A stretch of DNA of 64,000 nucleotides from Certhia americana (lineage: Eukaryota; Chordata; Aves; Passeriformes; Certhiidae), in NCBI GenBank assembly GCA_018697195.1, contig CM031858.1:109058944-109122943 (forward strand), read 5' to 3'. Below the pieces are notes generated by a model. It was not told where the DNA came from, did not search any database, and was given only the letters and a program-made list of their open reading frames with translations. A program made the translations under genes and the position numbers. Within the stretch, counting starts at the first letter, position 1. Each line of letters begins with the position of its first letter. Of this stretch, positions 23,297-35,074 are shown piece by piece.

Positions 23297-26200
23297 CCAA
23301 AAATTTTGATTGCCAAAAAGATACCTGATTTCAGTCCCTGGAATTCTTACATTAATTCTGTGAATTATGTCTCCATCAATACTTATATTTTCAATTTCAC
23401 AAGTAGAAATTGAACAATTGTTTTAAATTAGGAAATATTGCATTTTTCATTAAACTGGAGGCACTTAAATTAGCAACTCCACCTCCACCCCAATTTTGTG
23501 CATTACCTTAACCTTAATGCATTATCTTCATCTTAATTTTGTCTCTGCTGTCAAAAAAACATCTTTTTGTACACTCTGATGTGGAAAACGTTTGTGTAAT
23601 AAGTATCACTAATAGAATAATGGATTTTGTAGTGTATTAGATAAAATTGTTATAGATTATGCCTGGCAAGTTAACCAAGTCCCAAATCTAAGTCTACAGC
23701 TAAAAATCTTTGAATATACTTTTTAACCAAGATATTGTTTTCTCAGAGCATTGCTGTTCATATAAATTAAGTCAGGCATTCACAATATTGTAAGAATAAT
23801 ATAAAATAAGAGGCAAAAATAAAAACAAGCGGTCAAGTATGAAGCTATTTTATAATACACATGTTTATTTTGGGGTAAACAGTATCACATTTATATGAGC
23901 ACAAAAATGCCATTTGTACTTTCTTGATTCTAAACCTGACCTGGATTTGTTTGGATTTGCTGTAAATTACTTAAGATGACAAGATCCCAAGAAGACTATT
24001 CCTTACCCCAGTGCCATGGAACTCTAGGAAAGCATTGCCACTCTAAGGAAGGCAGAAATAACTCTGGAACCAGAAGCAGAGCAGCATGTCCTGAGTGCTA
24101 AAGCTCCCTAATCTGTGAAGACCTGCAGGCCACTGAACTAGTGTATCACTAGACTTTCAGACCTCGTAGCTGAGCACTCATGTCAAGTCCCTGCTGGCAG
24201 CCGGTGTCTCCCACTGCTTTCCACCACTCCTGACCTCGTGCATGCCTGCTCTGCTTGACATTTATAGGGTTGGTTTCATGGAAGAGTGTTTCATCCCACC
24301 TTTTTAGTCTACTGCTGTCTTGGTTGTGTGGGAAAACTAAACAAGTGGTGGAGCTCTCTGTTGCATTCAGCTGTTTTTTAATCTGTGTTTGAAGCTATGC
24401 ATTGTAAGACTGGCACACATGACACAAACTTGCTTTTACTAGGCTGTGGACATCTATGAATAAACCTTTTAAATCTATTTTCATTTAAAAGATATGAAAA
24501 TGAAAAGGAAACATTCTAGTTTGCAATATAAAAGCAAATATCATCAAGACAGAAGGTTTTGCAAGGTTTTTTTTTTTTTGTATTTAGAAATAAATTGAAT
24601 CTCAGCAGTAAATTAAAATCATCATTTTTCCACAGAATTATTTTACTTACAAAAGGGGTTTTTTTTGTTATATGAATTACTTTGTGTCAGCTTTAGCTGA
24701 TGACTGTATTTTTGATATTTTCAAATCTCTAATTGTGCAATAAGAATTGTATCTTGTGGTGAGAAAATTAAAAAATCCATACTGTTCTTTGTTTTGATGC
24801 TCGAAGCATTTTGAACTCCAAATGCAAACAAAACTGTACTAAATAAATATTTCTCGTCTTTTCTCATAGCCTGAAAGTTTTATCTTGATTGAAAAAAAGG
24901 AAGATAGGTGAGCAGCATTTTCTGTGGATGAAAACCTACAGATTTTATCCTTGCCTGGAACTGCAAGATAGAAATTTTCTCTTAAAAACAAAATCTGTGT
25001 CTCCTCACCCTTTGCAGAACAAGGCTCTACCTTTCATTCTGTTGCCTAAAAAGAGTTCATGGGATGTCATAATTAGTGATAGAACCAAGATAAAAGTGCC
25101 ATAGCAACTCATAACATGAAGTACAAAGCTACCCTTCAGTACTTTTTTGTTTTGTTTGTTTTCTTGTAAGATAATATGCTAAAAATATTTTATGAATAAA
25201 TATTAATCTTATATATTTGAGACCACCCAAAAAAAGGCTGTGTTTGAAAATAAAATGGGCACTGCCTAAGCAGTACAATTTCTAAAGAAAAATAAAGGCA
25301 AATCAAACGATGGGGTTTTGTTTATAGCCGCAACACTCTTTTTTTATAACTTTTTTTTTTTTTTCCACATTTATCAATTTGGAAAAAAAAACCCCAACCA
25401 ATAATAGTTGTTTAGGTATTTTTCAACACTTCTTCATCTGTTGAAACAAGTGATTGCTCATATAGAAAAGTCCTGACAGATTTTCATGGTGCTGTTACAC
25501 CCTATTACAGGGTACTAAGCTGACATATAATTCTTTTGAAACTGCATTGTGGTTTTCAGAGTACACGAATATTATGCTCTGGGAAAATCATACCCAGAAA
25601 GAATAAAAATCAGGGCTTTGGTACAGACAGTTCCAAGTTACACAGCTGCAAATCCATTTGTGCCTGTATTATGTGATGTCTTTTTCTTAAAAAGGCCATC
25701 TGTGGTAACTGACTTGCTCTGGACATACAAAGAAGTTTTGCATCACAGAACAGTATCTACTGCAAGTACTGTGTGAATTAGTACTTTGTGACCTTTGTCA
25801 GATTTAGCCTTCTGTAAGTCACAGTTGAACACCAGACATCCCAGGTACTCTTTTAAATACTCTATTCCATGCATTCCATTATAGTATCTGCCCTTCTGAG
25901 GAACACAAAGCAATACAAAATCTATTTTTTCCCTCTCAGGAGTCCCAGCTGGCACATCAACCTACATCTATACTACTACACAAAAAGTGTCTAAGTTGCT
26001 TCTTTGTCCAGGGACTGTGTCACAGTGCCATCATATGCCCTGACCCCTCTTCTTTCTCCCCATCTTCATGCAGGCAGGTTGGAATCATGCATTCTACCCA
26101 CTGGAAATGGTGTTCCTTGCTGTTCCCTCAGCACTTCCTTGTTTGTGAGAGTGCTAACCTGCCCAGGTTAAAGTGTGGTGGAGATATTCAAGTAATTAAA

Positions 26201-27892
26201 TAGGATAAACCTATTTAGAACACCATATCTCAGACACATTGTTCACCACTCCATACACAGCTTATCTTCCCAAAATTCTTCCTGGATGGCTTAAAGCTTT
26301 TCCCTACTTTACACTAAAAGCTTTTGTTTTCAGACATAATTTTTGGGTTTTTCTCCTTTTTTTCCTCCCCTCAACAAAGTATATTCGACAAAACCCCATC
26401 CTATTATCCCAATATCATGTTTGTTACCACTATTCCCTAAGTCCTAATTCTCCTAATTCTCCAGAAATACTGAGAAAAATAGCCTAACCTCCTTGTTGCT
26501 CTCCCTTGGTGCTACTTTCATTCCTCCTCCTACCTTGTCAGAGTGTTTTGTCATCCTGTGGATATGCAGCATCTTCGGGAGAAAAAGTACCTGCATTGAC
26601 AAACACCTTTCCAAAACTAGACTGGATTATAATAGGCAACAGATTGTCGAGCCACACACAAAAGTAATTTGGAACGACTGTTTTCTTTACTTCTTCATAA
26701 CATGATTAAGACCTACGATTGGTGACTCATTTGAATTACCCTGAGGAAAGACAGCATTACGCTCCAAATCTTGTTTACAGGCAAAGGAGACGCATACCTT
26801 ATATACAAGCAAAGCCAAGAATTTGCTGTTCATATAAATGAAATCTGAAGAGTTTAATCATTATTAGTGCAGACTTCATTGCTGAAGGAAAAGTAACAAT
26901 GCAGTGTGCATGCTTAGTTTCCTTCACTTTTCTTGGTTCTGTGCACACTCTCATCCTGCTCCTTATAGAATGCACTTGTAATTATTTTTAAACATTTGCT
27001 AATATGCTTTCCCACCTTTACTCATTCTTCATTGATCTGCAGCCTCACATTACATCTACATTTCATATATACAATGCCTCTTAAGTGTGAGAGCTGTTAT
27101 TCCTTTGTCATCCCTAAAACTAGCTGTGCCCAGCTCCAATAATTTCTTTGATTAATTATTGAGCTGTTCATAGCTGTGGAGTCTCCAGTGTCAAGGTTGT
27201 GCCCCATTCAAAGCCTACACTTCTCTACCCTGTATTCTGTGCTTCTTTAGTGCCAGCCCTGTGTTTCTGCATTGTAAGGTAGAGTCATAAATACTTCATT
27301 CTACATAGAATAACTATTTTTACTGCAATCTATACAAAACATTGCTGGGACCACACAAAGGTAAACAAAAGGAAAACAAATTAACCACAGGTCAATTAGA
27401 GAAATTGCTGTCACAACTAAGCTGAGTAAAACAAAATTACAGGCAACATGGGAGAAGTTTAAGTAGAGCAAGTATAACTAATTTCAGTCCCAGGGACTTG
27501 TGAATTCAGAACAAAACTATGTCCTGTAAATAGCAATGGGAATACTGTATTATGAGGCTATATGATTCTGTGTATAATAGTTCTATCAAACCAGCATTTC
27601 TGTACTAAAAACAAGCAACTTAATTTGGGGGAATAATAAACAATATCAAATTGAATTTGTATATTTCTTTACCGGGCAGTTACCAAAGTGTAAGATCCAT
27701 GGCTAGATTTTCAACTTATAGCTGTAGTAAGTGAGCCAGTGACAGTATGTGACAGTACATAAGCTAGAAGGTAATTAGACTGAAATCTTGTTTGTTGATG
27801 AGTGGGACAAGCTGACAGACTGCAGATCATCAGCAGGGACATTGCAGCTATGAAGCCCTAACTTGTAGTTCAATTGCTTTCGATTTCATCAC

Positions 27893-27980
27893 TTTTTGTT
27901 TTGTTAGTTTCTTTTGTTTGTTTTGTTTTATTTGAGATTTGTTTGTTTGTTTGTTTGTTTTGTTTTGTTTTGTTTTGTTT
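27893..27980. repeat. TTTG/TTTTG compound microsatellite
   Basis: Irregular TTTTG units are followed by five GTTT units at 27941-27960 and four TGTTT units at 27961-27980. The change of unit length in mid-array is typical of slippage in T-rich DNA. Confidence 0.92.
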
Positions 27981-30900
27981 TCCCCACAGCAGGCTAGTAC
28001 AATACTAAGGAACTCTTCTGCTTCTTTCAGGGTGGCAACAAACTTCAGTGATTTGGATATTGATATTGGGCCTCATGGTATAACAGAGTTCCCCCCTCTT
28101 GTTACTTCATGACAGTCCTGTCACTAGCTGGAAATACCAAAAAAATTGAAAGATAGATGGAAGGACCTGGATTTTTTTTCTGCTTATAATACCTGACCCA
28201 GGAAGTCTTTCTGGCACAACATTTCTCCCTAAGAATTTTTAAATACCTCTTATATGCCATGGACACTGGTCAAGGCTGTCTGCACCCAAATGGAGACTCC
28301 ACTGTTCTTATTTTCAGACCTGGATGCTGCTGCCATTATTGCCTCTGCAGAGACACAGAAAGCTGCATAACAGCAACACACCTCAATCATTTCCACCTGT
28401 TTTCAGCTCTGGCTGCAGGTATCCATACATATAAGATGTCCTTACACTACTTTTTTCTCCTAGTACCTGGCACACTAAATGACTGCAAAGGTTCCTGTGT
28501 ATCTTAGTTTACTTTTTATCAACTCCTTGATGCTTCTTAAGATCTCATAGTCTGTAATGCCTTATATCTTTATTGCTCATGTGAGCCAGATGGATTTAAT
28601 TTCCCATACATTTAAGATCACTTTAATAGATTATATGGAATTTACCTACTCACCATGCCTCTGAACTGTTATTATCTGTGATTTCTTAGAAAAACACAAA
28701 AAATCTACAATTTAAGAAAATAAAACCAGAAGAAGCGACCATAGAACTTTACCACAAGAAAATCTCAACTTTCAAGAAATAAATACATTTTGAATTGCAA
28801 GCATGAAGTGATAGGTAATCTTCCACTCTTTTGTCTAAATGCAACTGCTTGCTTCACTCAGTCAATACATTACTGCCACTTCTAATTTCTCCCTTCACAT
28901 AACTCAAAGAAGTGTTCTCAGATCAGGTTCCTTCCCCTCCACAATGTAGGTTCGAAATAAGCTTGGAACATGGAATAAAAATATGAAAGACCCCTTTTCC
29001 TCTGTGCAGAAACAATAGAAATGCTAGAAAACAGTGATGGAAAGGACCTCTTGAAAAGGTGCTATTTACCCAATTACCTAGAAACAGTCAGTTTCTCTCT
29101 GTTTTGGAATATGACATTCCAAACCCCTGAAGCATGTTAAGGATTTGACCCAGGTTTTACTTGTCTATCCTGCAAAGGTTAAAGAGTTTTGATCATCCTT
29201 AAGGGCTGTAATATATGTCCTTTTCAAGTATTAATAGCACGACTGACACGATAAAGTTTAATATGGTGAATTTTTGGATGTTCACTCATGTGGAAAATGT
29301 CCTCACCTGCTGTGAGTAGTTCAGAACCATGTCTTCTCTTGTAGTGTACTGTAAAACAACAGTAAAATTTTAAATATTGCAGTTCGTTTTTCACACTAGA
29401 AGATATTTATGTACTCACTTCCACTTGATACAGAGAATAAAGCCCAATAAATTTTCTAGGGTTTAGGCGTCTGGGAAGAGTTTATTTTACTCTGATATAA
29501 AAAAAAAAATCTTGTTCTGAATTTATGTCAATACTTTTGCTTGTAATTTTCTAGTAACAAAGCATTCCGTCCATGGAGAAAAATACTGAAAGATGAGCAC
29601 AATAACATACATTAGAAACCCCTGAAACATCATCTTATTAAAATGAAAAATACATACTAATTAATTTTTGAAATAAATGTTTGGTATTTGGGATGTAAAT
29701 GTAACACTTATGAGAAGTAGCAAAAATATGTTACCTTTTATTCTTTGGATATATATTGGAACATACATGTAACGAGAGTGCATGCCAAGAAAACACAACG
29801 GCAAGAATATTTTATTGTCATGTTCAGTGGGAAAGGTGTCATATACAAACTCATCACTGTATTTTCTCAGTATAGATCCATGTGCAAAGCCCGAAAATAA
29901 AACGTCATGTCATTCCTTGCCCCATCAAAAGTAACTCTGATCTCTTTACATAGACTTATTAAGCACTGAGATAAAATGAGATCTACACACAATCCATGTT
30001 TTAAAGTTTCTCTAGTGCCACTACACAGAAAACGAGGGTTTATCCTTTTCTTCTCCAAACATTTCACTAGACCTCCAGCTTTCCAACAGCAGCAATAGCA
30101 GTAATAACTACTTCATCAAAACCTGCAAGCAGCTGGATAATATCTTTATAATTTTTATCCATACAACTTATTTCAACCTGTAAATTTTATCATCACTCAT
30201 AAGCCACTAGTGATAGTTGTATCACATTTTAAGAGCTACTAGAGTGTTTAACCACATTCTGTCTGTTGTTTATTGCATTGCTTCATGTGCTAGGGAACTT
30301 TTGTGTTCACAAAAGACAAACACACCCAGCTATCTTCTCTAAGCCTCTCATTTTCTCAAGAACATCCCGTAATTTATCATTCCCGATCACTGCACAACAT
30401 CACCAACTTCCTCCTTTCACCCCAGTGGTCCACTCAGGGTCCCAAATGCAGTCCGCAGATAAATCCATGGCTTTCTCAAAAGTTGCCACCATGTAGTATG
30501 CTATAAATGGCACTGTCATAAAGAGATCCATCACTGAATCCAGAGAGGGAGTCTGTGATACTGTCCCAAAACCGGCAAACACACAATAGGTTAGAAAACC
30601 TAAGATATCTGTTCCTTCTTCTTATTATTTCAATACTTCTCTCTATTTCTGACTTGAGTGTTGAGGGAAGAGCAATATCCCTCAGGGATGTATCAGTACA
30701 TGAGAATTTTGGACTCTTTATTTGGAATGCCTCTAATTGTAGTGAAAAACCAAGAATGATTTAATACCTATTTTTTTCCCCCTGCATATCTTATGCAAGC
30801 ATAATATTTGTCTCTTAAATGAAAGGACTCTGAATAAGAGATATAAAGTTTTTGGTATTATTTTAATATTACATATTGAACCTGAAAATATATAGGCATC

Positions 30901-33900
30901 AATTTGATAATTTCCTTATCTGTAGTCATTCTTAGATTATTCAGTGAAATTCTACTTGACTGTAATAGTCATAGAGATAAACTTATCAAGTTGTATGGTC
31001 AGTCTAACTTCTGACTCCTGACACTGTATTTTTGTGTATTGTATAGTGGATTTTGCAGGTTATTATACAATTATTCAGACCTTAAGAGTCCACTCTGCTA
31101 GGAATTAATAAGTGTATAGGCAAGTAAGCCTCTCCTTAATAACTCTCTTTTCTAAGTTCCCTCCAATCTGCTGCTTCTTCTTTTTTTTAATCACCAGTGT
31201 GCATATGCATAAATAATACTTTTCTATATTTATTTGAGGTATTTTTCTCATTAGTAATTTCAATGCAGTTATAGACATCAGGTGTTGCTTAGGTAATCTT
31301 TATAATTTCATTTGTTATCATATCTTTTTAAACCAGACAATGCAGATTCTGTTGGCTGTGTTACACTATTACTCTTAAAATTGAAACATTTTTGCAGCTA
31401 AGGCTTGATGTGTCTTGCCTCAAAATTATGGAATGCTAAGAGAAAATATGTGTGGGGTCATCTACCGTAAGACAGGTAGTGAGAGAGGATTTTAGAAAAA
31501 AATAATGCTTCTGACTGTTTCTTCAGTCCTTTTTTGTAGAGAGGTCTCAGTGATACAAATCTATGATCACTGATGAAAAGCATTAAGACTGATAAGAGTT
31601 TGAGATTTTTTTGCTGGAAGTGTACATGAAAAAATTATGAGTGTTTTCTGTTTCTGTTTGCAACATATTTACTATATTTTATGGTCGAAGCTGATATAAT
31701 GTTTACAATTAATGACACCTTTAAAAACTATGAAGTTTGATTGTACTCTAGTAATATTTTTACCTTTGAACAGTTACAGAGATATTAGACTAATACTGAA
31801 TTTGACAGGCTTGGCAAATAAACTCTGTTAAGAAACTGATTCATTTTACTGTAATAAATATGCGATCACATTAAATGAAACAAAGATTTTTATTTTGTAT
31901 ATAGTCATGCATTGCCTCTGGAAGCCAGGAAAAACAGTTTTGCTTATTTTCTTTTATGAGCTGAGCAAAATTTTTGTGGGAAATTTATGCATATTTATAG
32001 AGTTAAAAACCCAGCATGTTTTCTCTGGAAATTCAGTGATTTCCCTGTAGTGAAGGTTGTGCTGCTCTTACATGAAGGTGGCCAGTATGAAAAAGGAATA
32101 ATAATTAAATGAGAGATCATGTTCAATGCAGAATGATGATGGAAACAGCATTAGGTATTCCACAAGAAATATGTTTTCTGTTTATAAAAACTTGCTGCTC
32201 TCCACTGTGCAATAAAATTTATACTGAACACATGCATTGCAAGGCTGCTATTTCTCCATAAGTATGTAAGGATGGGTTGAGTTATAAAATATTCTAACGT
32301 TTGGCTAAAAGAAGAAAAACTGTAAAATTTTAGTTAGTTATTATTAAAATTATTTAAATATCCTTTCCCAAATTTATGAAAGAAGTTTCAAGAAGAAATC
32401 TCCCTTTGGTACTATGTTTCCAGAGTACTGCAGTGGCATCCAGCTTATCTTCCATAAAATGACTCAAACTGACTTCTCTCATCACGTCCACTCTATCTCT
32501 CTCTCATCAGTTATTCTTCACAAGTACCTATAAATCCAATAACCTTTCAGAAAATTTCACAGCTTATATATAGAGGTAAAAACTTATTACCCTTTTTTTT
32601 TGCAGCTGAAACAAGGTACAGAAGCTCAAAGCAACTGTGTTTCCAAGTTTACAGACAAGAAATGAGGGATATCTAAAATAGTTCACTCTATTTAAATATT
32701 TTGAAAACCTATTTTTGCATTTTTCCAAATGAAAGATAACCTGTCAGCATAAGTTTTATCCCTCCACAATAAGGAAGTGTAGGGTGACATTGGTGTATAC
32801 TTTTGGGTAGGAGGCAAATTTCAGGACAAAACACAGGAATTTGCAATGAGCCTAGATGAACACAAAGTTTATCTGCTCAAGCAGCCCCTGGCCAGATTTG
32901 GGCTTTTTAAAGCATAGTAGGGCAAAAAACAATTACAGCATTTCCCCAGACCTCCCTATCATGTTCTGCCAATCTTCAGTCGATGAAGATGGCTATATAA
33001 AACCCTCTGTGTGCAAGTGACACCACACAGTTGTATCTTTAATTTAGGAACTGGAATAGAATGCAGCAGAATGAATGGAGAAGAAACATTATGTGTCAGT
33101 GTCTTGGGAAAAGAAAACAAAAGGGAAAAATTGCAGTAGGAAGAGAAACACACAATAAGAGTTCAATTTCTGTGTGCTCTGTCAATTTGTTTGTTAATAT
33201 TCTATTGTTATTTTGGTATTGTTAATCTGTAACTTATATTAAGATCTGATGCTCCTGTGCCTTTTTATTTCCCAAGAGTAAAACACTTGTCCAGCAAGGA
33301 ATTAAAAAGTAGAAAAAAGACTACTAAAAATAACACAGTCATGTTGTCTACCAAAAGAAAACTTGGAAGTAGTATGGAAAAAAAAAATTGAAGTGTAAAA
33401 ATGAAGGATAGGGAAGACAACAAGCCTCTACAAGTTCAATATGTAATTTAATGAAAATGAAATGTACCAGGTTTTATCTCCTTCAAAGGGCTGAAGAATC
33501 AGACTAGCACATTTATATGAAATTTCACCATAGGTTACAGTAAATAGTTTAATTTTAAGTTTTAATCACCTGGTCACTACAGAAAATCTGGTGTGGAGAG
33601 AAAAGGCTTAAAACAACCCAAACTGGGGCTGAGGAATGGAATGTCTTTCTTGGTGGAGTCAACAAGTAGAAACTTTCTGCACTTGATGGCCTTGGTACTT
33701 CCACTCATTGCCCTGAAGGTAAATTTTATGTCTCTGCCTTTCACAGCACAATCTGTACTACAGCTCTTTCCTGTGACTATAGTTTTTAGGATTGATCATA
33801 TTCTATTAATTTCCTTCCTAGTTAATCCATATGTTCTTAAAGGTGATGAGCAGCATTTTAGTAAAATTCAGAGTAAAAATCTGTACAATATACAAGATAC

Positions 33901-34960
33901 AAAATCTGTAATACCAAGTTAGAATGATGTTAGGGTTTTGATTCATCATTCTGTTCTTTTCTGTTTTTAATGGTGAAGCATTTAATTTTAGACATATGGC
34001 TACAAGACATCTAATATCTTTCTTCTGGGACAAAATCCAAGGGAAATCTGAGGTAGAGAAATTCCCCACTTTAACAATGTCTTGTGTTTTTAAACTAAAC
34101 AAATTATTTCTCAATCTAATTACTTATTTTTCAGGGATAAGAGCTGTCAAAGACATGATGTAGTCTTGGAGTAAACATTGACTTAAATATATTTTTTCTT
34201 TCAGTCGTAAATTGTTTGAATGTTTTAAAGACTTTCCTTAAAAGAGAAGATTTTTAACAGACAGAAAATGAATATGAAAGGCCACTTCTGCACAAAATAC
34301 TAGATGTCTACAGATTTTGTAGACACACCAGATCAATTTGTGTGCCTACAAAACCTCCTGGCATGCACTTAGGTGCAAGCATAAAAGTAGGCCAGGAACG
34401 TGTCTTGTTTATGTAGCTTGCTATTCAAATATAAGATGCAGATAAAAATTCAGACCAAAGTAATTGAGAGCTTGTACTTCTGTGGTTGTTCTACAACACA
34501 GAATTGGCATTTGCTTATAAGAAGTAATTTCATGAATTGGGGCTTTTTGCCCAGCAAAATAAATTGTTAAGTTATTTCAGGGTTGCTTTTATTTTCCAGT
34601 CTGGAGAGTACTAGAAAAATAATTCCTACTTTTTCTTTCTTTAAGCTTTGAAGAATTTTTTTCCTTATTTCCATCTAAACCAGTTTTTCATAGTTCATAT
34701 GATGGAAATTTTGAATCATGAACAAGAATCATAAGCTCTTAACAGAAATGAGATTTCAAATTTCTAAACAATATCTTTACAGAAATTTTATTTGAATTAG
34801 CTTAATTTAATAAATAAGATAAGCATATCACAAGCCATGTGCTAAATTATAAGCATTATAAATGCATCTAATGAACCATAAATATAATTTATAAATTCAT
34901 TAATGAAGTAGCTATTGATCAGAAATTTTAAAACATTTTTTGTTTCTTGTTTTCACATTG
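27981..34960. other. AT-rich non-coding DNA, one exon-like frame
   Basis: No confirmed gene. The only segment with coding flavour is on the minus strand at 30403-30621, listed separately. The rest is unique AT-rich sequence, with frames up to 109 codons that show no motif. Confidence 0.5.
30403..30621 (-). other. Exon-like open frame, membrane-protein-like, unassigned
   Basis: On the minus strand a 73-codon frame is open between stop codons at 30622-30624 and 30400-30402. It has no ATG near its start. It encodes a hydrophobic stretch (residues VMDLFMTVPFIAYYMVATF in the middle) followed by an acidic, Trp-containing segment (ADCIWDPEWTTG). Local GC is higher than in the flanks and a few CpGs occur. 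A T-rich tract ending in GGGACAG (minus strand, about 30562) could act as a splice acceptor, and GGG|GTGAAA (about 30421) as a weak donor, giving an exon of about 140 bp. I cannot match it to a family, and no neighbouring exon was found. It could equally be a chance frame or a decayed exon. Confidence 0.22.
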
Positions 34961-35074
34961 ATTTTATTTTATTTTATTTTATTTTATTTTATTTTATTTT
35001 ATTTTATNNNNNNNNNNATTTTATTTTATTTTATTTTATTTTATTTTATTTTATTTTATTTTATTTTATTTTAT
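34961..35074. repeat. (ATTTT)n pentanucleotide array
   Basis: Pure ATTTT units on both sides of a run of N: nine and a half units on the left and eleven on the right, without a single substitution in the visible part. Such purity suggests a young, length-variable array. The minus strand reads AAAAT. It lies in otherwise unique sequence. Confidence 0.97.
35008..35017. other. Assembly gap (10 N)
   Basis: Ten N inside the pentanucleotide array. The left side ends at phase ...AT and the right side restarts at A, so a perfect array would need 3 + 5k missing bases. Ten does not satisfy this, so the gap length is a placeholder. Confidence 0.98.

Larger units (their letters stand above)
22231..27892. 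other. Non-coding DNA with one GC-richer pocket
   Basis: No supportable gene. It holds AGGAACATMATT repeats (23032-23087), a small hairpin (23276-23296), T-runs at 24567-24579 and 25351-25364, and the GC-richer pocket at 23990-24370. Frames of 70-82 codons between 24.9 and 26.7 kb carry no recognisable domain. Confidence 0.5.
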
